Origin: an uncultured Lachnospiraceae bacterium
GTDB lineage: Bacteria; Bacillota; Clostridia; Lachnospirales; Lachnospiraceae
Reading direction: 5' to 3'
Assembly: GCA_910578085.1 (NCBI GenBank)
Contig: CAJTPM010000034.1
Location: forward strand, 1-38,864
Length of the DNA: 38,864 nucleotides
Part shown: positions 24,601 to 33,324 of the stretch, one piece after another
Position numbering within the stretch: position 1 is the stretch's first letter
Layout: every line of letters begins with the position of its first letter
Notes under the pieces: generated by a model
The model's input: only the letters and a program-made list of their open reading frames with translations
What the model was told of the DNA's origin: nothing
The model's database searches: none
Translations under genes and position numbers: made by a program

Positions 24601-27600
24601 AAATGGAGCGTGATACAAAGGTTGCCTGCAAAGATGCCATAGACCGGGCAATCGCTGAAAATTTTGACGGATACCGCCTGCCAAAAGGGACAGCGGAGGG
24701 CGTGATAAAGGAATATGGCGCCCAGCGTGTCAGCTATGTACTTGCAAACACCATTATGCACCGGAGGCAGGAGGAACGGATTTCACCGGAGAATAAGGAG
24801 TGGGCAGAGTCTATCGAGCCTTATGCCATGTATGAGAGCCGGGATATAGTAGCCGCTTCACACCCTGCTGTCCTGAATGGCTTTATCAATCAGGCAAAAA
24901 GATATATTGAGCGTGAGGAAGAACTTGTGGCGCAGGCAGAAACAGAGCAGGCGCAGGAGCAGAACGGGCATGATATTTCAGATGTTGCCGAAGGGGAATT
25001 GGACTGGCATATCGTACATGAAATGGATGATGATGACGGACAGCCCACGGAGTGGGCGGCAAAGCTGCCTGACGGGGGATTTCTCTGGATTGACAAGGAA
25101 ACGGAGGGGTATGCCTTATATAATACCCACCGTACAGACGTAAGCCCCCTTTCTGTTTCGGAAACTCTGGATGGGGCAAAGGAGGACGGGGAAGATTACG
25201 CTCTGGAATTTGCTGCAGCCAGTATGGAAGAAGCGGAGAAAGTGACGGTTGCACTGGAATCGTCAGAAGATTTTGCAGAGCCGGGGATAGGCTTTTACAC
25301 ACACCAGTATGCCGATGGCAGGGAGGGAATACGCTACCGCCTTGTGACAACAGGGGAGGACGGGCTGCTTGTGCCGTACCTGGAACATAACCGTTTCTTT
25401 ATCAACCGTGAGCTGGCGCAGGAATACATAGACAGCCATGCAGACCTGATTGATGTGATTGGATATGATGAGATGGTATTCAGCTCCATGCAGAAACAGA
25501 GCGAATACAAAAGGGAGCAGGCACGGGGGGAAACTTCTGGACATGATGTCCAGAGGTCAGGCGAAAGGCCGCTGACCGCAGATGAGATAAAGAATCTGGT
25601 CTTGACAAAACGGGAATATTTTTCCGGTTCTCGGACTACGGTGTATGACTTTGAATGTGATATTCGTGGGGAGCATGATTCCCTGCAATACACTCTGCAA
25701 TACCATGATGATGGGGAAGGCTTTACCATTCACACGGAGAAGGACGATATATGGGAACGTATGTCAGAGCCGGAATTGGAACGTCTGGAAGGGATTCTCA
25801 GCCGGGAGGCAGTGTATTTTAAATACCGTGAAAAAATAGCAGATGCTGAAAGCCTTGAGGAATTAAAAGAGATTGAATATGAGATCATGGAAGATGAATC
25901 TGCTTATTTCCGGGCTGTTTCAGAGAGGGTATGGAAAGATTTCTCCCAAAGAGAGGGGGAACTGTCAGTCACAGAACCGGAGTATTTTTACCAGATAGAA
26001 GCCAATCCCCGCAGTGAAAGCATAAATGACCGCTTTTTCTTACAGGCTTACAAGAATGAGGGAAATGGGAGGGCAATCCCCCGTGACGTGCTTTTTGTGG
26101 GAACGCCAGAACAGTGTCGGGAACTGCTGGGGAAGTTAGAAAATGGAGAATTGACACCGGAGCAGGTAAAAGAGATATTTGCACAGGGGCATGAACCTGG
26201 GAAAGACACACTGGGAGAGCCGGATTACCGGGTTGGAAATACCGTATATATAGACAATAAGCCCTATGAGATTACCCGAATCGACGATTGGAATGTGGAG
26301 ATTATGGATCGCTCCCTGTTCAATCCCCCTCGCCGTTTGGAAAGCAGGGAGAACTTTGCGAAGCTGCTGCGGCAGGACGAACGGAACGCACACCTGTTTA
26401 TGCCCGAAGAAAAAGAGCCTGGCCAGGCGGGTTACACAGCGGAAACAGTGGAGGTCTATCCGGGCGAAAAAAACAATCTGCCCTATGATGTGGTTATTGA
26501 GAAGCTGCGCTTTGAAGAACCAGAAAAGGCAGAACCAAAGAAAGCGGTGCAGATTGATAAATCCAATGCGGTCAATTTCCGCATTACAGACGATGCCCCC
26601 GGCGCTGATGCGGCGAAGGTAAACACGGGTTTTGCGCCTAAAGAGAAATTCAGGAGGAACATAGAGGCAATCCGCACCCTTGAACAGATTGAGGGAGAAA
26701 ACCGGATAGCCACACCAGAAGAACAGAAGATTTTAAGCCAGTATGTGGGCTGGGGAGGTCTTGCGGATGCCTTTGACGAGAGCAAAAGCGCATGGGCGGG
26801 GGAATACCAGGAATTGAAAAGCCTTTTATCGGAGCAGGAATACGCTTCCGCAAGGGAGAGTACCTTAAATGCCCATTACACAAGCCCTGTCATTATCCGC
26901 AGTATCTATCAGGCATTGGAAAACATGGGCTTTGAAAAGGGGAATGTATTGGAGCCTGCCATGGGCATCGGCAATTTCTTTGGTATGTTGCCGGAGAAAA
27001 TGCAGGAGAGCAGGCTGTACGGCGTGGAGCTTGACGGGATCACCGGACGGATTGCAAAACAGCTCTACCCAACCGCAAAAATCAAAATTTCCGGTTTTGA
27101 AAAGACAGACTATCCGAACGATTTTTTTGATGTGGCGGTAGGAAATGTGCCTTTTGGACAATATAAAGTGTCTGACAGGCAGTATGATAAAAATAATTTC
27201 CTGATACACGATTACTTTTTCGCCAAGACTTTAGACAAGGTGCGTCCGGGCGGCGTGGTCGCCTTTGTGACAAGCAAGGGTACAATGGACAAGAAAAGCC
27301 CTGAAGTGCGGAAATACCTTGCACAGAGGGCGGAGCTTTTGGGGGCGGTCAGGCTGCCCAACACTGCATTTAAGGAAAATGCGGGAACGGAAGTCACTTC
27401 CGATATTCTATTCTTAAAAAAGCGTGACCGGGTGATGGATATAGAGCCGGATTGGGTACACCTGTCGGAAGATGAGAACGGTATCGCCATGAACAGCTAT
27501 TTTGCCGAACACCCGGAGATGATCGTGGGTAAAATGGAAATGGTTTCCGGCCCTTATGGGATGGAAAGCACCTGCAGCCCCGATACTACAAGACCGTTCG

Positions 27601-30600
27601 CACAGCAGCTTGCGGAGGCGGTGAGCCGTATCGAAGGGGAAATCGAGGAAGTGGAGATAGACGAGCTTGCCGATGACCTTGCAGACCAGACTATCCCGGC
27701 AGACCCGGATGTGAAGAATTACAGTTATACCCTTGTGGATGATAAGGTTTATTACCGGGAAAATTCCATTATGAAGCCCGTAGACATGAAAGATTCCATG
27801 CTTGAGAGGATTCAGGGTATGGTGGCTATCCGGGACTGTACGCAGGAGCTGATCAATGTGCAGCTTGAGGAATACCCGGACAGCGTTATCAAAGAGAAGC
27901 AGGCAGAGTTAAACAGGCTGTATGATGATTTTACCAAGAAATACGGCCTTATCAATTCCCAGACAAACAAGCGGGCATTCAGCCAGGACAGCAGCTATTG
28001 TCTGTTATGCTCCCTTGAAAAGACGGACGAGGAAGGCAAGTTTAAGGGCAAGGCGGATATGTTCACGAAGCGTACCATTAAAAAGGCGGAAACCGTCACA
28101 ACCGTTGACACGCCCACAGAAGCCCTTGCGGTGTCTTTGTCGGAGAAAGCGAAGGTTGACCTTGACTATATGGCGGGCCTGCTCCTGGACGATAAGGAGT
28201 ATATGGAGGGTGAAGCCTATGGGAAAATGATCGGCAGGATAACGGAGGAACTGGCGGGGGTGATCTTTAAGAATCCCGTAACAGACAAATGGGAAACAGC
28301 AGACGAATACTTAAGCGGAAACGTGAGGGATAAGCTGGAAACAGCGAAAGTCTATGCCCAGAACCACCCGGAGTTTAACGTGAACGTGCAGGCGCTCACG
28401 CAGGTACAGCCAAAGGAGCTTGACGCATCGGAGATTGAGGTGCGTATCGGCGCAACCTGGGTAAAGCCGGAATACCTTGAGGACTTCATGCGTGACATTT
28501 TTGAAACGCCGCAGCATTTGTTTGATAAGAAAGTCATGGGCATACAGTTTTCGGGTGTGACGGGGCAGTGGAACGTAAAGGGAAAAAATGCAGACAACGG
28601 AAATGCCCTTGTAAATATGACCTATGGAACGAGCCGCCGGAACGCCTACCAGATATTAGAGGATTCCCTGAACCTGAAAGACAGTCGGGTATATGATACA
28701 ATCGTGGAGGACGGGAAGGAAAAGAGAGTCTTAAATAAAAAGGAAACTACCCTTGCGTCGCAGAAGCAGGAAACCATACGGGAAGCCTTTAAGGACTGGA
28801 TATTCCGGGAACCGGAGCGCAGGCAGGATTTGGTGGCAAAATACAACAGGCTCTTTAATTCCACCAGGCCGAGGGAGTATGACGGAGCTCATCTGAAATT
28901 CCCCGGCATGACACCGGATATTACGCTAAAGCCCCACCAGAAAAACGCAGTCGCACACGTTTTATATGGGGATAATACCCTTCTGGCGCATTGTGTGGGG
29001 GCGGGCAAGACCTTTGAAATGACAGCAGCGGCTATGGAGAGCAGGCGGTTGGGATTGTGCCAAAAGAGTTTATTTGTCGTGCCGAACCATTTGACGGAGC
29101 AGTGGGCGAGCGACTTCCTGCGGCTTTATCCCGGCGCAAATATCCTTGCGGCAACAAAAAAGGATTTTGAGCCTGCAAACCGGAAGAAATTCTGTTCCAG
29201 GATAGCAACGGGCGATTATGATGCAGTGATTATCGGGCATTCGCAATTTGAGAAAATCCCCCTTTCCATGGAGCGGCAGGAAGCTATGATTGAGCGCCAG
29301 ATCAGCGAGATTGAGCTTGCTATACAGCAGGCAAAGGAAGATAACGGGGAACGCTACACCATTAAGCAGATGGAGAAAACGAAAAAGTCACTCCTTACAA
29401 GGCTTGAAAAGCTCAATGACACTTCAAGGAAAGACAGCGTAGTGACTTTTGAACAGCTTGGCGTTGACAGGCTCTTTGTAGACGAGAGCCATTATTACAA
29501 GAACCTGTTCCTCTACACAAAAATGCGGAACGTGGCGGGCATAGCGCAGTCGGAAGCGCAGAAGTCCTCGGATATGTTTGCGAAGTGCCAGTACCTCGAT
29601 GAAATAACGGGCGGCAAGGGCGTGACATTCGCAACCGGAACGCCGATCAGCAACAGTATGACGGAGCTTTACACCAATATGCGATACCTTCAGTATGGCA
29701 CATTGCAGAGGTTGGGGCTTGGGCATTTTGACAGTTGGGCATCTTCCTTTGGAGAAACCCAGACAGCCATAGAATTAGCCCCGGAAGGGACTGGCTACCG
29801 GGCAAAGACAAGGTTTGCGAAATTCTTCAACCTGCCGGAGCTTATCTCCCTTTTTAAAGAGAGCGCCGACATTCAGACACCGGATATGCTAAAGCTGCCC
29901 GTGCCGGAGGCGGAGTATGAAAACGTGGTGCTAAAGCCCAGCGAATACCAACAGAACATGGTTTCCTCGCTTGCCGACAGAGCCGAAGCAGTACGCAGCA
30001 GGCTTGTGGAGCCGCATCAGGACAACATGCTCAAGATAACCAACGATGGGCGGAAATTAGCCTTAGACCAGCGCCTTATCAATGACATGCTGTCGGACAA
30101 TGAGGATTCCAAAGCGGCAACGTGCGTAAACAAGGCGTTTGAGATATGGGAGCAGACGAAAGAGCAGAAATCGGCGCAGCTTATTTTCTGCGATCTGTCC
30201 ACACCCAAAAATGACGGAACATTCAACGTCTATGAGGACATAAAAAATAAACTGGTGGAGAAAGGAGTGCCGGAGAATGAGATAGCGTTTATCCATAGTG
30301 CGAATACAGACACAAGGAAAGCGGAGCTGTTCGGGAAAGTAAGGAGCGGGCAGGTTCGTTTTTTATTGGGTTCGACACAGAAAATGGGAGCAGGAACCAA
30401 CGTCCAGGACAGGCTTATCGCACTGCACCACCTTGATGTGCCGTGGCGTCCTTCCGACATTGAACAGCAGGAAGGACGGATTCTGCGTCAGGGAAATGAG
30501 AATGAGAAAGTCAAGATATTCCGGTATGTGACGGAGGGGACATTCGACAGCTATTCCTGGCAGGTCATCGAGAATAAACAGAAATTCATTTCACAGATCA

Positions 30601-31682
30601 TGACGAGCAAATCCCCGGTGCGGAGTTGTGAGGACGTGGACGAAGCGGCGCTCACTTATGCGGAGGTAAAAGCCCTTGCGACAGGCAATCCCTACATAAA
30701 AGAAAAGATGGATCTCGACATCCAGGTATCAAAGCTAAAGCTGATGAAAGCGAACCACACAAGCCAGAAATACCGTCTGGAGGACAATATCGCAAAGCAC
30801 TACCCACAGCAGATAGCCATTCTGAAAGAGCGGATCGGCGGCATGGAGGCTGACATACAGAAGGCGAAAACAAACCTTCCGGCAGACAAGGAACAGTTTG
30901 TGATGAAAATTGGGGATAAGACCTATACGGACAGAAAGGAGGCCGGAACCGCACTCATAGAGATGTGCAAGGAGATGAAAACCGTCAATGTGCCTGCCAC
31001 AGTGGGGGAGTATGCCGGGTTCAAGATGTCGGTGTCCTTTGATTCCCTCAACCATAGATTCGTGATGAACTTAAAAGGACAGCTCTCCCATAACCTTGAG
31101 GTCGGCTCTGACCCTCTCGGAAACCTTGCCCGCATCAACCATGCCCTGGAATCCATGCCGAAGCAGCTTGCTGAAGCAAGGACAAAACTGGAAACGGTGG
31201 AGCGGCAGCTTGAAACAGCCAAAGTGGAGGTGAACAAGCCTTTTGCACAGGAATCGGAGCTTGCGGAAAAGCTGGAACGCCTTTCCGCCTTAAATGCCCT
31301 GCTGAACATGGATGAAAAGGGCGATGATGCCCTCGGCATGGACGATGCCGCTGACATGGATGAGATAGGGGAGGGAGAAAATAAAGGGCAGGATACTTCT
31401 GGACACGATGTCCAGAAGCACGGTCAGGAAGAACGTGCCATTGAGAAGCCGGAAACTGCCGCCGACACGCCGATGCCATACCCGGTTGAAAACGCAAGGC
31501 ACAATTACGCAGTGGACAATGGCAATCCGCAGGGGCTGAAACTTGTGGCGGCGATGGGTGACAAGCCCGCACAGAGAATATCTTTAAGGGAAAAGCTGGA
31601 AGCGTTCAAAATGAAAGCCGCAGGGGGAGGCAGGGATAAGGCCATGCCGAAAAAAACGAAGGATAAAGAGGAAACTTTATAA
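21666..31682 (+). CDS. Giant polyvalent protein: N6-methylase-like plus SNF2 helicase
   Basis: A 3338-residue protein of the large polyvalent type found in ICEs and phages. In order: an N-terminal domain (YEDQ-type sequence KYPFEDQMLIYAQRPDANA, ~1-290); a disordered stretch (~300-450) overlapping tnpV; two copies of a domain with FLKKEYGT and an [IL]-[RK]-x-LV tail (~632-745 and ~852-958); a DUF3849 domain (~982-1080); a methylase-like domain (LEPAMGIGNF at ~1762; NVPF at ~1826, with Val where active enzymes have Pro); and an SNF2/DEAD helicase (GAGKT ~2445, DESH ~2606, QQEGRILRQ ~2933). The C-terminal motif RISLREKLEAFK starts 35 residues from the end. AAGGAGG precedes ATG 21666. It probably acts on incoming DNA in the recipient. 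Confidence 0.93.
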   Translation: MAGEYLVSKKYHEISMLAGETAKRVSKNGAEWAKYLETAARLYKYPFEDQMLIYAQRPDANACATMEIWNEKMFCWVNRGAKGIALLDRESERPRLKYVFDVTDVHKARRIGKAPYLWELREEHKEAVLAQLEKTYGATDKNNSFEGRLMEIARGIAEDYYMEILPELSYAKEDSFLEELDEFNVGVMLRDTLSASIAYTILSRCGADMDYWKDELDFSHISEFNTTKVLSVIGNATTDMCKPLLMEIGRTVAAYDRQAARNKAQEKANEVQPRQQGVETPEKNAEKVLAKEPDPRYNALKRESENETQTETDTNHIETEGTAHEADIREERGLSDTQPDTQQRAGGNADQVRADAEELSEGTPEGDLQRDAPGGQSESALSGDTETGRTEAGRADGADGESGGSGRGIESVRSDEMGADDEQHQALGGGDRADGIGLQPVNSEEQQNKETGEPDNGEDSLSGSFLENLSFAEKAMEIQKGVLCSDHFLIHKRPEIAGYFAMEPDTRLQTEYFKNCFRFGTYYGFNVAGTAIGFHADEEGLHINMSGKPGMENETTISWEDARYWVNSYMEDGVYLLPGEKAEQIDTNGMYQQLDLFSMFAEQVGSITMEEAEQGSVQAEKTSPEPKKETLPKEQLDAILQSGGGRDNSRKRIYAKYQQGKPPEEMAEFLKKEYGTTGKGFEFDGKQVSVWFNEQGMTAGYGTSALENPRFTMNWQEIEQQIRSQVESGTYMGANEAYLVDEVERGRIADRLYFFFRDGIGEMPEELELKANNYPDSHGGLVELLSTPEGVDLAASHMDKALAQLESGEKKMRVRFVMSNEELRAELDNLLLEKKTFPVSDSVEVRKEDFITQDEIDHRLGSGSGFHYGSFRIYDYFMEGHGSKEAADFLKKEYGTGGCSHALAGADHSWEDHDFKGIRLSKGNISEPYADVLLPWKVVEKRIRKLVQEDKYLSPKGKEAFAAYKEEQAQKQLEKAQEKMERDTKVACKDAIDRAIAENFDGYRLPKGTAEGVIKEYGAQRVSYVLANTIMHRRQEERISPENKEWAESIEPYAMYESRDIVAASHPAVLNGFINQAKRYIEREEELVAQAETEQAQEQNGHDISDVAEGELDWHIVHEMDDDDGQPTEWAAKLPDGGFLWIDKETEGYALYNTHRTDVSPLSVSETLDGAKEDGEDYALEFAAASMEEAEKVTVALESSEDFAEPGIGFYTHQYADGREGIRYRLVTTGEDGLLVPYLEHNRFFINRELAQEYIDSHADLIDVIGYDEMVFSSMQKQSEYKREQARGETSGHDVQRSGERPLTADEIKNLVLTKREYFSGSRTTVYDFECDIRGEHDSLQYTLQYHDDGEGFTIHTEKDDIWERMSEPELERLEGILSREAVYFKYREKIADAESLEELKEIEYEIMEDESAYFRAVSERVWKDFSQREGELSVTEPEYFYQIEANPRSESINDRFFLQAYKNEGNGRAIPRDVLFVGTPEQCRELLGKLENGELTPEQVKEIFAQGHEPGKDTLGEPDYRVGNTVYIDNKPYEITRIDDWNVEIMDRSLFNPPRRLESRENFAKLLRQDERNAHLFMPEEKEPGQAGYTAETVEVYPGEKNNLPYDVVIEKLRFEEPEKAEPKKAVQIDKSNAVNFRITDDAPGADAAKVNTGFAPKEKFRRNIEAIRTLEQIEGENRIATPEEQKILSQYVGWGGLADAFDESKSAWAGEYQELKSLLSEQEYASARESTLNAHYTSPVIIRSIYQALENMGFEKGNVLEPAMGIGNFFGMLPEKMQESRLYGVELDGITGRIAKQLYPTAKIKISGFEKTDYPNDFFDVAVGNVPFGQYKVSDRQYDKNNFLIHDYFFAKTLDKVRPGGVVAFVTSKGTMDKKSPEVRKYLAQRAELLGAVRLPNTAFKENAGTEVTSDILFLKKRDRVMDIEPDWVHLSEDENGIAMNSYFAEHPEMIVGKMEMVSGPYGMESTCSPDTTRPFAQQLAEAVSRIEGEIEEVEIDELADDLADQTIPADPDVKNYSYTLVDDKVYYRENSIMKPVDMKDSMLERIQGMVAIRDCTQELINVQLEEYPDSVIKEKQAELNRLYDDFTKKYGLINSQTNKRAFSQDSSYCLLCSLEKTDEEGKFKGKADMFTKRTIKKAETVTTVDTPTEALAVSLSEKAKVDLDYMAGLLLDDKEYMEGEAYGKMIGRITEELAGVIFKNPVTDKWETADEYLSGNVRDKLETAKVYAQNHPEFNVNVQALTQVQPKELDASEIEVRIGATWVKPEYLEDFMRDIFETPQHLFDKKVMGIQFSGVTGQWNVKGKNADNGNALVNMTYGTSRRNAYQILEDSLNLKDSRVYDTIVEDGKEKRVLNKKETTLASQKQETIREAFKDWIFREPERRQDLVAKYNRLFNSTRPREYDGAHLKFPGMTPDITLKPHQKNAVAHVLYGDNTLLAHCVGAGKTFEMTAAAMESRRLGLCQKSLFVVPNHLTEQWASDFLRLYPGANILAATKKDFEPANRKKFCSRIATGDYDAVIIGHSQFEKIPLSMERQEAMIERQISEIELAIQQAKEDNGERYTIKQMEKTKKSLLTRLEKLNDTSRKDSVVTFEQLGVDRLFVDESHYYKNLFLYTKMRNVAGIAQSEAQKSSDMFAKCQYLDEITGGKGVTFATGTPISNSMTELYTNMRYLQYGTLQRLGLGHFDSWASSFGETQTAIELAPEGTGYRAKTRFAKFFNLPELISLFKESADIQTPDMLKLPVPEAEYENVVLKPSEYQQNMVSSLADRAEAVRSRLVEPHQDNMLKITNDGRKLALDQRLINDMLSDNEDSKAATCVNKAFEIWEQTKEQKSAQLIFCDLSTPKNDGTFNVYEDIKNKLVEKGVPENEIAFIHSANTDTRKAELFGKVRSGQVRFLLGSTQKMGAGTNVQDRLIALHHLDVPWRPSDIEQQEGRILRQGNENEKVKIFRYVTEGTFDSYSWQVIENKQKFISQIMTSKSPVRSCEDVDEAALTYAEVKALATGNPYIKEKMDLDIQVSKLKLMKANHTSQKYRLEDNIAKHYPQQIAILKERIGGMEADIQKAKTNLPADKEQFVMKIGDKTYTDRKEAGTALIEMCKEMKTVNVPATVGEYAGFKMSVSFDSLNHRFVMNLKGQLSHNLEVGSDPLGNLARINHALESMPKQLAEARTKLETVERQLETAKVEVNKPFAQESELAEKLERLSALNALLNMDEKGDDALGMDDAADMDEIGEGENKGQDTSGHDVQKHGQEERAIEKPETAADTPMPYPVENARHNYAVDNGNPQGLKLVAAMGDKPAQRISLREKLEAFKMKAAGGGRDKAMPKKTKDKEETL
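22636..22989 (+). CDS. tnpV: TnpV, encoded entirely inside the giant gene in another frame
   Basis: A 117-residue TnpV-type transposon protein (MKLTYEKNGDYLIPNL; KYGLMRRNYLKEHRRG; QMKWVQMMNNIKHSAEEIVLTEL; ending YSL), matching the pattern I know from Tn4451-like and CTn elements. It uses the frame shifted by one relative to the host gene, whose product here is a disordered stretch rich in Gly, Glu, Arg and Ser (residues ~324-442). GGAGGG (22622-22627) lies 8 bases before ATG 22636, so it has a real translation start. The TnpV sequence is clearly the constrained one. Its function is not established; an excision-related role has been proposed for the Tn4451 protein. Confidence 0.85.
   Translation: MKLTYEKNGDYLIPNLTPNSEPEETLTKYGLMRRNYLKEHRRGIYSGMLLEGSLKAHCLEIQKQAERRLDVLMEQMAKAEGVDEALKASDQMKWVQMMNNIKHSAEEIVLTELVYSL
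25534..25556 (+). repeat. 23-bp palindrome, copy 6 (in-frame)
   Basis: Arms CTTCTGGACA / TGTCCAGAGG, spacer TGA; the arm change is G.U compatible. Encodes T-SGHDVQ-R in a linker of the giant protein (about residue 1290). Confidence 0.88.
31396..31418 (+). repeat. 23-bp palindrome, copy 7 (in-frame)
   Basis: Perfect arms CTTCTGGACA / TGTCCAGAAG, spacer CGA. Encodes T-SGHDVQ-K in the charged linker before the C-terminal motif of the giant protein (about residue 3244). Confidence 0.88.
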
Positions 31683-31701
31683 TTGTCCTGAAACAATGCA
31701 G

Positions 31702-31751
31702 AGAAAAAGTCTGGGCATACGATAAAAAGCAGCATGACAAAGCCCAGACTT
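31702..31751 (-). terminator. Intrinsic terminator for the minus-strand HTH genes
   Basis: AAGTCTGGGC (31707-31716) pairs perfectly with GCCCAGACTT (31742-31751) around a 25-base loop. Read on the minus strand the stem is followed by a T-run (TTTTTCTC). On the plus strand no T-run follows, so it mainly stops transcription coming from the HTH genes toward the giant gene. Confidence 0.65.
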
Positions 31752-31783
31752 AAAATCTGCTGAATGGATTGGATAAATGGGGC

Positions 31784-32014
31784 TTACCGCTTTTCGGGAG
31801 GATAGAACACAAGCAGGTCTTCTATGCCGCACTCCAAAACAGTACAGAGCTTGCATAAAACAAATACGTCTAAGCGGGTAATGGTGTTCGTGCAGTAATT
31901 GTCGATCTGTTTCCAGTTCATTTCCGCCTTGTGTGACAGTTTGTTTTTGCTCAGTCCCTTTTCCTTTAACAATTCATTCAAACGAATCTCCATGTGACCA
32001 TAATTATCTTCCAC
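31784..32014 (-). CDS. Cro/CI-type HTH regulator, copy A
   Basis: A 76-residue regulator made almost entirely of an HTH domain (RLNELLKEKGLSKNKLSHKAEMNWKQIDNYCTN, then VLCKLCTVLECGIEDLL). I chose GTG 32014 because on the minus strand AGGTGG (32024-32019) lies 4 bases before it and because the N-terminus then lines up with copy B. It is a paralogue of the gene at 32156-32404. It faces the opposite way to the operon, just after the giant gene and ending at a shared terminator. Likely a repressor of itself and of the divergent + strand genes. Confidence 0.82.
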   Translation of the reverse strand: MEDNYGHMEIRLNELLKEKGLSKNKLSHKAEMNWKQIDNYCTNTITRLDVFVLCKLCTVLECGIEDLLVFYPPEKR

Positions 32015-32064
32015 TTTTCCACCTCTGCAATCAATTTTTGGTATCTGCCAACGATTCAATTCTA

Positions 32065-32100
32065 TATTTGTTGTAGAGGTTTTGTAATCCTAAACAAGTG
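32065..32100. promoter_or_regulatory. Operator-like inverted repeat upstream of HTH copy A
   Basis: TATTTGTTGTAG (32065-32076), 12-base spacer AGGTTTTGTAAT, CCTAAACAAGTG (32089-32100). The inverted match is partial but keeps TTGTT / AACAA. The layout and spacer match the better operator at 32459-32494, showing that gene and control region were duplicated together. Confidence 0.5.
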
Positions 32101-32155
32101 TTATAAGACTAATCACAGAAACGTATGTTTTTGGTACGGGGATTGGGGAATACAC

Positions 32156-32404
32156 TCAGCCGTTTTGGTTATTTTCAGGAGGGACGAATTTCAGCAAGTC
32201 CTGGATATTACACTCCAAAACGGTACAGAGTTTGCATAAAACAAAGGTATCGAGCCGGGAAATATCATTGTCACAGTATCGGTCTACCTGTTTCCAGTTC
32301 ATGGCCGCTTTGACAGATACCTGGTTTCTGTTCAGCCCTTTTTCTTTTATCAGCTCTGACAGACATATTTTTAACTGCCCGTATTCCTTATCCATTTTGT
32401 CCAT
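32156..32404 (-). CDS. Cro/CI-type HTH regulator, copy B
   Basis: An 82-residue HTH regulator, paralogue of the neighbouring copy A; both share the MNWKQ(I/V)D core, F-VLCKLCTVLEC and the same length. The HTH covers about residues 10-70 (CLSELIKEKGLNRNQVSVKAAMNWKQVDRYC). The start at 32404 has AGGAG (32417-32413 on the minus strand) 8 bases upstream; an internal Met three codons later is an alternative. It is divergent from the small gene at 32541 with an operator-like repeat between them, the usual design of a repressor controlling its own and a divergent promoter. Confidence 0.85.
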   Translation of the reverse strand: MDKMDKEYGQLKICLSELIKEKGLNRNQVSVKAAMNWKQVDRYCDNDISRLDTFVLCKLCTVLECNIQDLLKFVPPENNQNG

Positions 32405-32458
32405 TTTGTCATCTCCTGTCGATAAATGAAAAATGATTTAACTTGCAATTCTATTTTA

Positions 32459-32494
32459 TACTTGTTATAGTAATTTTGTAATCTACAACAAGTA
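32459..32494. promoter_or_regulatory. Operator-like inverted repeat in the divergent HTH promoter region
   Basis: TACTTGTTATAG (32459-32470) is an 11/12 inverted match to CTACAACAAGTA (32483-32494), with spacer TAATTTTGTAAT. TATAAT follows at 32496-32501 for + strand transcription, with TTTTGT 16 bases upstream; minus-strand TTGTTG and TATAAC elements also overlap the repeat. It probably binds one or both HTH regulators. Confidence 0.6.
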
Positions 32495-32540
32495 TTATAA
32501 TACAAGTAATAGAAACATACGTTTTCATGAAAGGAGAAGC

Positions 32541-32717
32541 ATGAAGGAAAGATGCAAAAAACTGGATTACGTCAAGGATAAAATTTTTGATTTACTTAAC
32601 GATGCAGATGAGATCGGAATAAAGGACATTGAAACAAACGATAAAAAAGGGATATTCAAAGTGATACTCCAGGAAGGATGTATCCTGGAAGTGGAGTGCC
32701 GCCGGGTAATTTGCTGA
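32541..32717 (+). CDS. Small hypothetical protein, 58 residues
   Basis: ATG 32541 follows AAGGAG (32531-32536) by 4 bases and opens a 58-codon frame ending TGA at 32715-32717. The product begins MKERCKKLDYVKDKIFDLLND and ends VECRRVIC; it is charged, with a helical start and a strand-like end (IFKVILQEGCILEVEC). It is divergent from HTH copy B and shares its promoter region, so it is probably controlled by that regulator. I know no family. The strong start site and position favour a real gene. Confidence 0.6.
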   Translation: MKERCKKLDYVKDKIFDLLNDADEIGIKDIETNDKKGIFKVILQEGCILEVECRRVIC

Positions 32718-32833
32718 AGGAGAAATTTATGGACTATAAGAGCTTTTAGGCAAACGGCTTTATTTTGCGGAAAGGACAGGTATCGAAGGAATAGCGGAGG
32801 AAAAGGAGGATATTTTTTACAAGGGACAATTTT

Positions 32834-33148
32834 ATGAAAAAACAAAAAGAATGGAGCCGGGATTGGGAACATTTCGACTGGGAGCAGATAAGGGAGAACC
32901 TTCACGAAGTGGAGAGAAAGAGGCAGGCGGGGGAGGTGGTGGACAAAGCCGAGGTAGGAATATCCCTTGAGGAATTTACGGAGTATTTTGAGTGGCTTTA
33001 CAGCAATGCCCCGAAATTCTATTACAGGAATCTGTTGTTTCTGTTATTGATAGAAACGGGATTTTCGATAGGTGAAGCGCAGTTGTGGGTAGACCATCCG
33101 GAAGAACTGGAAAAGATACTGAGGGAGCAGCTTAATGAAAGCGTTTAA
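32834..33148 (+). CDS. Hypothetical protein, 104 residues
   Basis: An acidic, Trp-rich 104-residue protein (MKKQKEWSRDWEHFDWEQIRENLHEVERK) with a hydrophobic stretch NLLFLLLIETGFSIGEAQLWV near residue 70-90 that looks like a buried helix rather than a membrane anchor. AAGGGA precedes ATG 32834 by 9 bases. It follows the 58-residue gene in the same direction and may share its transcript. I do not recognise a family; both are accessory genes of the regulatory island. Confidence 0.7.
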   Translation: MKKQKEWSRDWEHFDWEQIRENLHEVERKRQAGEVVDKAEVGISLEEFTEYFEWLYSNAPKFYYRNLLFLLLIETGFSIGEAQLWVDHPEELEKILREQLNESV

Positions 33149-33267
33149 CAGAAGCACGGTATGAGAAAAACGGCAATACATAAGGAAACACAGCAGGGCA
33201 GTCAGAAATGGCTGCTTTTGCTGTTCGGAAATGCTTAAAAATCATCAAATAAAAATAGGGAAAGCAG

Positions 33268-33300
33268 AAACAGATAGGGAAACTTATCTGTTTTTGTTTT
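33268..33300 (+). terminator. Probable terminator before the ArdC-type gene
   Basis: AAACAGATA (33268-33276) pairs perfectly with TATCTGTTT (33285-33293), loop GGGAAACT, followed by TTGTTTT. It ends 25 bases before the start at 33325, so it may act as an attenuator for that gene. Confidence 0.6.
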
Positions 33301-33324
33301 GTGAAAAGAAAGGAAAATGGAAAT

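Noticed and set aside
32730..32750. Six-codon ATG frame with AAGGAG upstream (MDYKSF)
   Set aside because: Too short to support as a gene; may be chance.
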